A DNA stretch of 64,000 nucleotides from Helicobacter pylori oki112. Lineage in GTDB: Bacteria; Campylobacterota; Campylobacteria; Campylobacterales; Helicobacteraceae. The notes beneath the pieces were generated by a model. The model ran no database searches. It was not told the origin of the DNA and saw only the letters and a program-made list of their open reading frames with translations. Position numbers and translations under genes: made by a program. This document shows positions 45,730 through 54,171 of this stretch, one piece after another (position 1 is the stretch's first letter; the number at the start of each line of letters is the position of its first letter). The stretch is from the NCBI RefSeq assembly GCF_000600085.1, contig NZ_CP006821.1, forward strand, positions 1,488,001-1,552,000. The letters run 5' to 3'.

Positions 45730-46917
45730 ATGGAAAAAATCAGCGATCTTATAGAATGCATTGCGTATGAAAAAAATTTGCCTAAAGAGATGATTTCAAA
45801 AGTGATTCAAGGCTGTTTGTTAAAAATGGCGCAAAACGAATTAGACCCCCTAGCGTGCTACTTGGTGGTTGAAGAAAACAAGCAGCTCCAGCTTATCCAG
45901 TTGGTAGAAGTTTTAGAAGATGGTGATGAAAGATTGGTTAACGACCCTTCTAAATACATCAGCCTGTCTAAAGCCAAAGAAATGGATCCAAGCGTTAAGA
46001 TTAAAGACGAATTATCTTACAGCTTGAGTTTGGAGAGCATGAAGCAAGGAGCGATCAACCGCCTTTTTAAAGATTTGCAATACCAGTTAGAAAAAGCGTT
46101 AGAAGACAGCCACTTTGAAGCGTTTCAAAAGCGTCTTAACAGCGTTTTAATGGGGCAAGTGATTTTAGTGGATCACAATCAAAACACTTTTATTGAGATT
46201 GAGCAGCAATTTCAGGGCGTTCTTTCCATGCGCCATCGCATCAAGGGTGAGAGTTTTAAAGTGGGCGATAGCATTAAAGCGGTTTTAACGCAAGTCAAAC
46301 GCACGAAAAAAGGCTTATTATTAGAGCTGAGCCGCACCACCCCTAAAATGCTTGAAGCTTTGTTGGAATTAGAAGTCCCTGAAATTAAAGATAAAGAAAT
46401 TGAAATCATCCATTGCGCACGAATCCCAGGCAACAGAGCGAAAGTGAGCTTTTTTTCCCATAACGCTAGGATTGACCCCATAGGCGCGGCTGTGGGGGTT
46501 AAGGGCGTGCGCATTAATGCGATCAGTAACGAATTGAATAAAGAAAACATTGATTGCATAGAGTATTCTAATGTGCCTGAAATTTATATCACTCTCGCGC
46601 TCGCTCCAGCCAAAATTTTAAGCGTTGAAATTAAAAAAATCCCCATAGAAGAATTGAATGCTGAAGAAAAAGAATCCGTTCAAGAGCGTTTCATTGTCAA
46701 TAACCATTTGCAAAAGGCTAAAGTGCGTTTATTGGACATTGAAAAATCTAAGGCTATCGGTAAAGGCGGGGTGAATGTGTGCTTAGCGTCCATGCTTACA
46801 GGCTATCACATAGAGTTTGAAACCATTCCTAGCGTGAAAGAAAACGCAGAAAATGAAAGCGAAAAAGAAACGCCAAAAGTAGGGGTAGAAGCTTTAGAGT
46901 CTTTGTTTAAGAATTGA
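45730..46917 (+). CDS. nusA: Transcription termination/antitermination factor NusA
   Basis: A 395-residue NusA. The N-terminal RNA-polymerase-binding domain spans about 1-130, the S1 domain about 133-200 (GQVILVDHNQNTFIEIEQQF), and two KH domains follow, with the diagnostic DPIGAAVGVKGVRINAISNEL near 250-270 and IGKGGVNVCLAS near 344. NusA binds the elongating polymerase and nascent RNA to control pausing and termination. The C-terminal acidic repeats of E. coli NusA are absent, as in other epsilonproteobacteria. The AAAGGA Shine-Dalgarno lies before the ATG. It corresponds to HP1514 and is the left border of the defence region. Confidence 0.95.
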   Translation: MEKISDLIECIAYEKNLPKEMISKVIQGCLLKMAQNELDPLACYLVVEENKQLQLIQLVEVLEDGDERLVNDPSKYISLSKAKEMDPSVKIKDELSYSLSLESMKQGAINRLFKDLQYQLEKALEDSHFEAFQKRLNSVLMGQVILVDHNQNTFIEIEQQFQGVLSMRHRIKGESFKVGDSIKAVLTQVKRTKKGLLLELSRTTPKMLEALLELEVPEIKDKEIEIIHCARIPGNRAKVSFFSHNARIDPIGAAVGVKGVRINAISNELNKENIDCIEYSNVPEIYITLALAPAKILSVEIKKIPIEELNAEEKESVQERFIVNNHLQKAKVRLLDIEKSKAIGKGGVNVCLASMLTGYHIEFETIPSVKENAENESEKETPKVGVEALESLFKN

Positions 46918-46979
46918 AATGATTTCTGTGAAACTTATTGAGTCTTTAATCAAAAAGAATTTAAGTTAAAAGGCTTGCG

Positions 46980-47141
46980 GTGTTCAATAAGCGCGTGATT
47001 GGATTTCTTAAGGCTAAATTTGAAAGAAATAATTCAGGTTTTTCAATGAGTATTGAGATTTTCAAAATTGCAAAAAACACTCAATTAAGAAAAATTTGCA
47101 TCAAATTTTATTGGAATGACGCAAAAAATGGGTTGGGTTGA
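46980..47141 (+). CDS. Small ORF of 53 residues downstream of nusA
   Basis: An open frame runs from GTG 46980 to TGA 47139-47141. AAAAGG lies six bases before the GTG. The peptide is basic and begins with VFNKRVIGFLKAKFERNNSG and continues with FSMSIEIFKIAKNTQLRK. Part of the same DNA recurs in degraded form at 48421-48505. It is convergent with the membrane-protein gene 47144-47908. It could be a small gene or the remains of a longer one. No function is evident. Confidence 0.3.
   Translation: MFNKRVIGFLKAKFERNNSGFSMSIEIFKIAKNTQLRKICIKFYWNDAKNGLG
46999..47086. repeat. Imperfect direct repeat, copy A
   Basis: This ~88-base sequence recurs at 48421-48505 with roughly 80 percent identity by eye and a few small gaps (shared blocks include GAAATAATTCA and TTTCAAAAT). 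The two copies bracket the two-gene Panacea module. Such repeats are expected if the module was inserted between duplicated ends or can be lost by recombination. Confidence 0.6.
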
Positions 47142-47143
47142 AT

Positions 47144-47908
47144 TTAAAGATATTTAGAAACTAATCTCTGTATTATATGCAATTCTCCACAAAAACCAAT
47201 CACAAGTAGAATTGTAACTATTAAATTAAACCAAAAAATAGGTTTTTTGCAAAAATTTTCTTGTTTATCTTTTTCCTCTTTTGATAAGGATATTTTTGAT
47301 AAAAAAGAAAAAAGCAGATACAAAATATTCCCAAAAAATAAAGCCATAAAAGCCATAACAAAAACCAAACGGTAGGCGTTCGCTTTGTCAATATTTGATA
47401 AAACAGAAGTGGAAAACGCTAATCCCGCAACAAATGTTAAAACAATAGAAGCAAAAATACCTAAAATGGTTATGTATTGCGTTTGTTGCTTATTCAATTC
47501 TTCGCTTAATTTTTTATAGTTTTTATTTAGATCTTTTTCTAACTTTATAGAAACATCTTTAACTCTACTCATTTTCTCATCAAAATCTTGCAGTCTGATA
47601 CACTCTAAATTCATGTGATCATAAAGCTTTTCTAGTTTTGGTTTAATGCTTTCAACTTCTTTATTATCTTGAATCTCTTTGAGTGTCCTTATATTTTGTG
47701 CGAGCGTCATAAAGGCTTGCTCTTTATCCCTTGTAGAATTTAAAATAATAGTTGTAATTTTTGAGTATTTATGCCTGTATTCTCCTTCATAGATTTCTTT
47801 GAGATCTTTGATGATTTGATCTGTTTGGCTAGACAAATCCCCCTTTTCGCACAGCGATACAATAATTTCTTCTAGCTTTTTATCTTTATCTTCTTCTTTA
47901 GTTTCCAT
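47144..47908 (-). CDS. Coiled-coil membrane protein, candidate toxin of a Panacea pair
   Basis: A 254-residue protein. Residues 1-140 are charged, helical and coiled-coil-like (for example SIKPKLEKLYDHMNLECIRL). Three hydrophobic helices follow at about 145-169 (ITILGIFASIVLTFVAGLAF), 179-203 and 223-243. No enzymatic motif is visible. The gene overlaps the Panacea gene upstream by 11 bases, so the two are translationally coupled. Panacea antitoxins are known to pair with very diverse toxins, including membrane-active ones, which makes this a candidate toxin. An effector role is inferred only from gene order. Base composition is more AT-rich than that of the neighbouring core genes. Confidence 0.65.
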   Translation of the reverse strand: METKEEDKDKKLEEIIVSLCEKGDLSSQTDQIIKDLKEIYEGEYRHKYSKITTIILNSTRDKEQAFMTLAQNIRTLKEIQDNKEVESIKPKLEKLYDHMNLECIRLQDFDEKMSRVKDVSIKLEKDLNKNYKKLSEELNKQQTQYITILGIFASIVLTFVAGLAFSTSVLSNIDKANAYRLVFVMAFMALFFGNILYLLFSFLSKISLSKEEKDKQENFCKKPIFWFNLIVTILLVIGFCGELHIIQRLVSKYL

Positions 47909-48335
47909 TTGCTTGTTTGGCTTCTTGTTTGATCAAATCTTTGCTAATGATTTCTTTTCTATCTTCTTTGAAGCTTTTATGCCAAGCACCGTCTTCTTTA
48001 TGACTCTCTTTCACTAAATCCCAATAAGATTTTTTGCTGCATTTTTCTATGGAGCAATTGATGGTTTCAAGTTCATCTTTTCTAAGATTTTGTGAGAGCG
48101 TTTCTTCTTTGGGTTTGTCAATGGAATTGGCACCATAATTGCGGTATTCATAATACACTTCTCTTGCAACAGGCCCGTATCTCCAAGCTTCAAAATCATC
48201 AGAAACTAGGTGTTTGTCAAACTTTTTGATATAGTCAAGCTCTGTGAAATACAAAGTTTTTTGCAATTCTAAGTTACTCAATTCTTTGTTTGAATGCTTA
48301 AGAATATATTTTGCTAGTTCCAAAGCATTAACCAT
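47898..48335 (-). CDS. Panacea (DUF4065/SocA-like) domain protein, candidate antitoxin
   Basis: A 145-residue protein. The N-terminal 90 residues match the Panacea/DUF4065 (GepA/SocA) domain: ALELAKYILKHSNKELSNLE, then LQKTLYFTELDYIKKF and the hallmark FEAWRYGPVAREVYYEYR near 48-65. The C-terminal tail is charged. Panacea domains act as antitoxins and may need chaperones or proteases, as with SocA. It lies upstream of, and overlaps, the membrane protein gene, the usual order antitoxin-toxin. A 7-base inverted repeat sits just before it. The antitoxin role is inferred from family and context. Confidence 0.78.
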   Translation of the reverse strand: MVNALELAKYILKHSNKELSNLELQKTLYFTELDYIKKFDKHLVSDDFEAWRYGPVAREVYYEYRNYGANSIDKPKEETLSQNLRKDELETINCSIEKCSKKSYWDLVKESHKEDGAWHKSFKEDRKEIISKDLIKQEAKQANGN

Positions 48336-48345
48336 TAATACCCCC

Positions 48346-48371
48346 TAGTTAGTTTTTGCTAATTCTAACTA
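48346..48371 (-). promoter_or_regulatory. Inverted repeat upstream of the Panacea gene (candidate operator)
   Basis: TAGTTAG (48346-48352) and CTAACTA (48365-48371) are exact reverse complements separated by 12 bases, 11 bases upstream of the ATG at 48335 on the minus strand. Toxin-antitoxin operons are often autoregulated at such palindromes. It could instead be a 5' leader hairpin. Confidence 0.4.
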
Positions 48372-48420
48372 AATATTGTTAACTTTTCTAACCATTTCTT
48401 CTTCAATGATTTTAATCTCT

Positions 48421-48505
48421 TGAATTTCTTAAAGCTAATTCTAGAGAAATAATTCAAGTTTTTTTCAATGGATATTTAGCCTTTCAAAATAGCAAAAATC
48501 AATTG
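48421..48505. repeat. Imperfect direct repeat, copy B
   Basis: Second copy of the repeat at 46999-47086. The rest of the 226-base gap around it (48336-48561) holds the inverted repeat and AT-rich DNA but no coding sequence that I can support. Confidence 0.6.
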
Positions 48506-48561
48506 ATGGTTCAACTAATGAGCTATTTCACATATTAAGGGAATTTAGTAACCTTTTTAAT

Positions 48562-50185
48562 TTATTTTTGAAATTCTTTTTTGATGAATGAAACCCCTTT
48601 TTTTGACAATTCACTCCAACCATTGCAATTTTTTAGTGCATTTTCGTTTTCAACTCTCAATACTTCATATGCAAAAAGCCAAAATTCATCATCTAATATA
48701 CATATTCTACCTTCTAACTTAATCATTGTTTCAGCTCTTTTTAAATATTCATCAATGGCAAAACCCTCTGAATCTTTTCTTGCTCTCAAATATCCTAAAA
48801 GCATAAAAATACAATCATTACTTTCAAGGACCATATTATGGCAAGTTTTTTCCATCTCAAAATCATATTTTAGAGAGAAATACAACGCATAAGAACAAGC
48901 TTCATAATTATTGTTTTTTGACCCTGCCTTAAATATATCCTTAGAAATTTCTTGAATTTGATTGGTTTGGATCGGATAGTTATTGTTATCAAACACTCCT
49001 TCAATACAAGGGATTAAATAGGGGTAGAGCAAAACTAAATGGTGCAAGGTGCTAAAATAATATTCTCTTGCGTTATATGTCATCTTCTTTTTGTTGAGCA
49101 TTTTTATAGCATATTTTAAAATAGAAGCCTTATTATCATTTTGCCTTATCAATGCAATAGATTTATCTAAAAAAGCAACAACGCTAGGGTATTTAATTTT
49201 CCCTTTATACTCATCCATTTTAAAAATTTTTAACTGATTGATCCATTCTTCTTCATGCATCAAAGGGAGTTCAAAAATTTTTGTTTTTTTGTGGTTGAGT
49301 GAAAGGTTATATTTTTTAAGACACTTTGCGAGATCGATTGTAAATTGTTCTGCCTCATCTCTTGAATTCACATAGCAAGTATAATCATCAATATGCCTAA
49401 TATATCTATATTCTGTTTTATTTTGCCCTTTTCTTAAATTTTTTAAATCCCCATCAACGGCGACTAAAATAATTTCTGAAATCAAATTGGAATTATGCGG
49501 TCCAATAAGAATCCCCGTAGTTTCCTTATGATTCATGTTTCTTGTTTGGGTATCAATCTCATCGCTCCAATGATTTTTGTCTTTTTTAGCAATTTCTTTA
49601 CCTCTTATTGCCCAAGGAATTGAATGCGTATAAATGCTTGGGAAACAAGTGGATATATCAGCCTTTAGCTTGTATCTAGCACCAATACGAATACTTCTCT
49701 CTAATTTTCCCTCACAAAAAATATCTTTATGACCCATATCAAAAATACTTTTTCTCATAGCAACTCTATCTTTAGAATAATCGTTTTGAAAAATTTTTTT
49801 ATTTTTAGGGATTTTTTGAATGTGGATACGGCTGATCTTATGGGTATTGCCATCTGTCTTTTCTTTAAAATACTCCTTTAATTTATCCCAATTATCGAAT
49901 TTTGCATTGATTATAATAAGCCAAAGGATTAGGGATAGCAAAATATCTGGGCGTTCCAATATCTCTTATTCCCTCATAAGTAATATGCTGATACCCCATC
50001 TTGCGTTTGGGGAATATCTTATCTTTATTATTCTTGCAATATCTGTAAAAAAGCTTTGATGTCAGAAAATTAGGAATCCTTTCTGCAAACATCCCGTATC
50101 CTAACAATCCCTTAAAAAGTTTATTTTGAGAAATCTCATTAAGACATTCAAAATAAGTCTTTTCTTTCATTTTTTTCACTAACAT
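48562..50185 (-). pseudogene. Abi/DRT-like reverse transcriptase, frameshifted
   Basis: Two overlapping frames form one reverse transcriptase gene. The upstream part (50185 to 49892) ends IPNPLAYYNQCKIR, and the downstream part continues with FDNWDKLKEYF. An extra base in the coding-strand AAAA at 49903-49900 explains the shift: removing one A would join ...NQCKFDNW. The downstream frame has RT motif A (LKADISTCFPSIYTHSIPWA), motif B (TGILIGPHNS) and motif C (RHIDDY), with His at the usual Tyr position of YxDD but both Asp residues kept. IYTHSIPWA is typical of Abi and DRT antiphage RTs. The helical C-terminus of about 250 residues has no known signature here. ATG 50185 was preferred to the TTG at 50215. 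As read, the gene is not translated to full length unless frameshifting occurs. Confidence 0.72.
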
Positions 50186-50383
50186 TACCCTCTTTTTGAA
50201 AGTTTTCCTAGCCAATATACAGATTTAAAAGCGATTTTATCGTATTTTTTAGTTTTTAAGGCGTTTGCTTTAAACATCACGATCCCTACTATTTATGGTT
50301 TTAGTCCAAAGCCATGCGTTAGAAAAAGCTTTTTTAATCTTTAAATTGCACTTGATTGTTTTTGCTTGTTTTAAGGGTTAGGA

Positions 50384-50389
50384 TAAAAT
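50384..50389 (+). promoter_or_regulatory. Candidate -10 box of the aapA-like locus
   Basis: TAAAAT on the plus strand lies 67 bases upstream of the aapA ATG, which would start the RNA near the CCCCC block at 50399 that pairs with GGGGG at 50428-50432 to form a 5' stem. AapA mRNAs are known to carry such inhibitory 5' structures. Confidence 0.4.
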
Positions 50390-50398
50390 AACGCTCAC

Positions 50399-50432
50399 CC
50401 CCTAGTTTTTATTTTGCTAGAGATTAGGGGGT
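50399..50432 (+). promoter_or_regulatory. 5' leader stem-loop of the aapA-like mRNA
   Basis: CCCCCTA (50399-50405) pairs with TAGGGGG (50426-50432), a seven-base-pair stem just before the Shine-Dalgarno AGGAGA (50445-50450). Base pairing at the mRNA 5' end is a known way in which AapA translation is kept off until processing. Confidence 0.5.
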
Positions 50433-50455
50433 AAAGTTTGTCTAGGAGACTTCTA

Positions 50456-50547
50456 TGAGAAAAAATCATAGTAAATACTCTTGGGAAACATTATACCTTA
50501 AAATTAGTTTTTTAGGGTTTTGTTTGGAATTAAAAATCAAACGATAG
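50456..50547 (+). pseudogene. AapA-type type I toxin peptide, frameshifted in its A-run
   Basis: After a strong AGGAGA Shine-Dalgarno (50445-50450), ATG 50456 opens a frame that goes wrong within four codons. In the +2 frame from 50464 the DNA encodes NHSKYSWETLYLKISFLGF and then CLELKIKR, ending at TAG 50545-50547. SWxTLYLKISFLG is the hallmark of the AapA family of small membrane toxins in H. pylori. The A-run after ATGAG has five A; six would restore an intact 30-residue peptide beginning MRKNHSKYSW. So the toxin seems switched off by one base. A convergent IsoA antisense RNA would be expected on the minus strand, but I cannot place its promoter. The locus fills most of the 396-base gap between the RT and the type IIG gene. 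Confidence 0.75.
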
Positions 50548-50559
50548 TTTTTCAAGAGT

Positions 50560-50579
50560 CCCCCTTTTTTAAAGGGGGG
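50560..50579 (+). terminator. Stem-loop terminator of the aapA-like locus
   Basis: CCCCCTTT (50560-50567) pairs with AAAGGGGG (50571-50578) around a TTT loop, an eight-base-pair hairpin 12 bases after the toxin stop. It is nearly symmetrical and could also act for the type IIG gene ending at 50612 on the other strand. Confidence 0.6.
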
Positions 50580-50611
50580 TGTTTCTTAGACAAAGAACAA
50601 GCGCTTTTTAT

Positions 50612-53600
50612 TCACTGCCCGTCTTCAATGATTTTAATTTCTTCATCGGTGAGATTGTAGAGCTGATAGACTAAAGCGTCAATTTCTTTTTCTAATCTTT
50701 GGGTGTTGGCTTTAGGGTCTTTTTCTTTTGCTTGTAGGATTTTATCCACTAAAGCGATGATTTTATCGGCTGTAGGCTTGTTTGATTTGGTAAGTTCAAA
50801 CATTGGCAGTTTTTCTAAGTTACCTTTATTTAATCCAAGATAGCCTCCTGACATATGTTTGTCTTTAAAGTTTTCTCTTGCATACCAACTCATAAAACTA
50901 CTATTCAAAACCCCCAAAATAAGTAATGGATTGATACCACAAAAATCATATATGGCATATATTCCAACACCTAGAGCTAGAGGAGTTTTTGTATAGTATG
51001 CTTCTATAATTTTAGTCATACCTGCAATAACTATTTTTTCATTAATCCAAAAATCAATTTTTGTTTTAGCAACTGGAACCTTTACTGAAATATGTGGATA
51101 TTTGAATCGTTTTCTCATATATGGAACTCTTGATATATCACAAACATATTTATCTATAGATCCACTTACAGCAAACGGAATTGAATCTTGCTGATAACCA
51201 CTTTTAATATAACTAAAAATTTTTTGAGCTTCAAATCCTGTTGTTCCTGATTGAAATTTTAAACCATATTGTGCCATTGTGATAAAACGGAGATTAGCAA
51301 TACTTAGTGTTCTTTCTTTTAGGTTGTTATCACTTAAATCATCTTGACTTTCTATATAATATTCAGAATATACAGAATTGTTTTTTCCAATCAATAAAAT
51401 TGGGTAAACTGATGCACTTTCAAATGTCTTTATATACGATACATCTACAATACTTTTGATCTTGTTTTCTGACTTTAATTTCTCAAAAATTGGTCTCCCA
51501 TATTCTGTTGAAGTGAATTTGTTTGGGATAATCCAAGCAAAATTAGACACTTTTTGTAACCGAAGTCCCATTAAGATAAACAATATAAAAATATCATATG
51601 AACCACTAACTTCACGATATATCTGTCTATATTTCTCTTTAGTAATAGAATTATTTTTACTCAATTCACGAGTATTTATATAAGGCGGATTGCCTATGAT
51701 GCAATCAAAGCCTGAAAAATCCCCCTCATCGTTCAACACTTCAGGGAATTCAAAACGCCATTCAAACGCATTGTGATACTCTCCACCACTTAAAGCATCA
51801 TCAAGCTTTTTTCTCAAAGCTCTAATACGCCCATAAGAAGCAAAAGCCTCTTCCTCTTCTTTGGGGCTTAGTTTGGGTGTGCCAAAAAGGCTTGGGGTAA
51901 AGTAATTTAACCCAGCTAGCAAGCTCTTATCGTCTAGGGCAAAATAATTGTAATCTTTAATGTGTTTTTCAATAGCCTTTTCAAGCTCTGCTTTGGTTTT
52001 AGGGTCTTTGAGCGTGAGGGAAAAAGTGTTTTTTAAGTCTTGGATTTTGTTGATAAGATCTGCTTTATTTAAGGGATAGAGAGGGTTTGGGTCTTTGTAT
52101 TGGGCGACTAGATCTTTGTATTCTTGGATTTTTTGCTTGATATTGGGGATCTTTTTGAGATCGTCATTCAAATTAAAGCGTGAGATCAAGCCGTTAGCAC
52201 ACTTAATGTTAATATCAATATTGGGGAGGGTTTCAAGCGCGTTAGTGTTCTTGCCCTTTTCAAAAATATAATAGCTGTATTTTAAAAGCTCTATCCATAG
52301 CCTGAGCTTGGTGATTTCGCAAGAATTGGGGTTAATATCCACGCCAAAAAGGCAGTTTTCAATGATGGATTTTTTAAGCTCAAAAAGTTCTTTTTGGATT
52401 TGGTGGTGGGGGTCGTTTTCGCTATGCGGTATGGTGTAATTAAAGACTTTATCCTCTAGCGTGTGAATGATGATTTCATCGTTTTCTAATCTAAGCTCGT
52501 GGCGATACAAGGAAGCAATAAGCCCTAACTCATAAGCGATCCACACCATTTCATTGAGCGCTGAAACCAAGAAATGCCCGCTCCCCACCGCCGGATCGCA
52601 AACGCGTAAGGTTAAAAGCGTGTTTAGGTATTCTTTAGCTTTTTGATTTGAAAAATTTCTGTCTATTTTTTCTCGCAACGCTTCTAAATCTTTGCAGTCC
52701 CACTGATAAATGGCGTTGAATTTATCCCGCACGATGGGCGTGATACTCTCTTTACACATGTAGCTTGTGATGAAGCTTGGGGTATAAAAGCTCCCCTCTT
52801 TATAGCCGTTGAGTTTTTCAAAAACAAGCCCTAAAACGCTAGGGTTAATCAAACGGCTTTCGCTCTTATTTTGATTATCTTTAATGTCTTTAGGGGTGGT
52901 GGTGAAATCATAAACGCACAAAAATTCAAAAAGGTATTTTAGCAAGGGCAAATCTTTTTCTTTTTGGTAATCTTCATGTTTTTTGAGAACGGAATTTTTA
53001 TAGATTTCTAGCTTTTTATTGTCTAAAAGCTTGATTTCATACCCCTTTAATTCCAAAGGCGTTTTATCAAACAAACTGGAATTCAAATAAGGGATTTTTT
53101 CTAAAATCTTGTCTTTTTTAATTTCTGGTAAACGCTCGCTGTTTTTCTTGGCTAGGACTTCAAAAAAGAGGGTGTTTAGGGCGTTGAAATCCTTAAAGTT
53201 TTCTATGGTTAAGAAAGGATTTTCAAAATGCTTGAAAGAAATTAAAAGGCTTTCTAAAAGCCGTAAAAACAAGATGCGGTTATTCCAAGCGATGAGTAAC
53301 GCCATGACTTCTTCATCGTCTAAATTTTCGTATTTCTTTTTTAAAGCATCGCTTAGGGAGTTTTCGGTGTGACTGGGCTTGATTAAGATTTTCCCTTTAT
53401 CATTTTGCTCTTCTAACCCTAAAATGTAAAGCAATTCTTCATAAAAATCTTTGTTAAGCGTGTTAGCGTCAAGGGTTTTCCTTTGTTTTAAAAGGACTTC
53501 GTGGCTTAAAACTTGATAAATCAAAGGGAGTTCTTTAGGATCGTAACTGCTCAAATTAAAGTGAGTGTAGCGGAGTTCGTCTTCAAAATCCTTTTTTAAA

Positions 53601-54142
53601 TATTCCTCTAAATCGCTGTAGAATCTTTTGGTGCTAGGGTCTGTGCCTTCTTTTTTAGCGCAATTATCATAGAATTTTTTGATGCGTTTATCGTTTTGGA
53701 AAAGGGTGCAAAAATCCCTACAATCAAAGAGGAAAAATTCATGCGCGTTGCAAATAATGGCGTGTTTTAGGGAGTTATTGTCTTCTATCGCATTTAAAAA
53801 ATAAAAAACCATTTGACAAAAGGCTTTACTGAGCGGGTTTTCTCTGTCTTTGGGGAATTCGTTCCTATTGTTTAGGGCTTTGGCTTCAATAAGCACCCGA
53901 ACTTCCCCATCCACATAGATCGCACTATCCACTTTTTTATTGGTGTTGCAGTCATAACCATAGGCATTTTTTAAAAACTTATTGATTTCATTTTTTTGAA
54001 ATTCTTCATCATCTTGTTTTGGTGCGTTTTTTAATAAGCTGTTTATTTCTTTTTCAAAATTTTCTATAGTTTCCTTTTTGGGTTCTTGGGGATTGTGTTT
54101 TTTAATAAAATCCTTGAGCGAGATATGAGTGAAACAAATCAT
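50612..54142 (-). CDS. Type IIG restriction-modification protein (Eco57I/MmeI-like)
   Basis: A single 1176-residue R-M protein with nuclease, methylase and specificity parts in one chain. The N-terminus has a PD-(D/E)xK-like site: VDSAIYVDGEVRVLIEAK near 71-88. The methylase has GSFYTP near 450-455, motif I CDPAVGSGHF near 515-524 and motif IV NPPY near 818-821. The C-terminal third (about 830-1120) is the likely target-recognition region, and its DNA (about 50,850-51,660) is visibly more AT-rich than the rest, as if exchanged. No separate methylase or specificity gene is needed. A TATAAT -10 lies 30 bases upstream. It corresponds to HP1517. The site recognised cannot be predicted. Confidence 0.88.
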   Translation of the reverse strand: MICFTHISLKDFIKKHNPQEPKKETIENFEKEINSLLKNAPKQDDEEFQKNEINKFLKNAYGYDCNTNKKVDSAIYVDGEVRVLIEAKALNNRNEFPKDRENPLSKAFCQMVFYFLNAIEDNNSLKHAIICNAHEFFLFDCRDFCTLFQNDKRIKKFYDNCAKKEGTDPSTKRFYSDLEEYLKKDFEDELRYTHFNLSSYDPKELPLIYQVLSHEVLLKQRKTLDANTLNKDFYEELLYILGLEEQNDKGKILIKPSHTENSLSDALKKKYENLDDEEVMALLIAWNNRILFLRLLESLLISFKHFENPFLTIENFKDFNALNTLFFEVLAKKNSERLPEIKKDKILEKIPYLNSSLFDKTPLELKGYEIKLLDNKKLEIYKNSVLKKHEDYQKEKDLPLLKYLFEFLCVYDFTTTPKDIKDNQNKSESRLINPSVLGLVFEKLNGYKEGSFYTPSFITSYMCKESITPIVRDKFNAIYQWDCKDLEALREKIDRNFSNQKAKEYLNTLLTLRVCDPAVGSGHFLVSALNEMVWIAYELGLIASLYRHELRLENDEIIIHTLEDKVFNYTIPHSENDPHHQIQKELFELKKSIIENCLFGVDINPNSCEITKLRLWIELLKYSYYIFEKGKNTNALETLPNIDINIKCANGLISRFNLNDDLKKIPNIKQKIQEYKDLVAQYKDPNPLYPLNKADLINKIQDLKNTFSLTLKDPKTKAELEKAIEKHIKDYNYFALDDKSLLAGLNYFTPSLFGTPKLSPKEEEEAFASYGRIRALRKKLDDALSGGEYHNAFEWRFEFPEVLNDEGDFSGFDCIIGNPPYINTRELSKNNSITKEKYRQIYREVSGSYDIFILFILMGLRLQKVSNFAWIIPNKFTSTEYGRPIFEKLKSENKIKSIVDVSYIKTFESASVYPILLIGKNNSVYSEYYIESQDDLSDNNLKERTLSIANLRFITMAQYGLKFQSGTTGFEAQKIFSYIKSGYQQDSIPFAVSGSIDKYVCDISRVPYMRKRFKYPHISVKVPVAKTKIDFWINEKIVIAGMTKIIEAYYTKTPLALGVGIYAIYDFCGINPLLILGVLNSSFMSWYARENFKDKHMSGGYLGLNKGNLEKLPMFELTKSNKPTADKIIALVDKILQAKEKDPKANTQRLEKEIDALVYQLYNLTDEEIKIIEDGQ

Positions 54143-54171
54143 GAAAACGCCTTTGAAATGGGATAAAAACG

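Noticed and set aside
46925-46940. GTGAAAC half-site resembling parS, after nusA
   Set aside because: Four or more mismatches in 16 bases.
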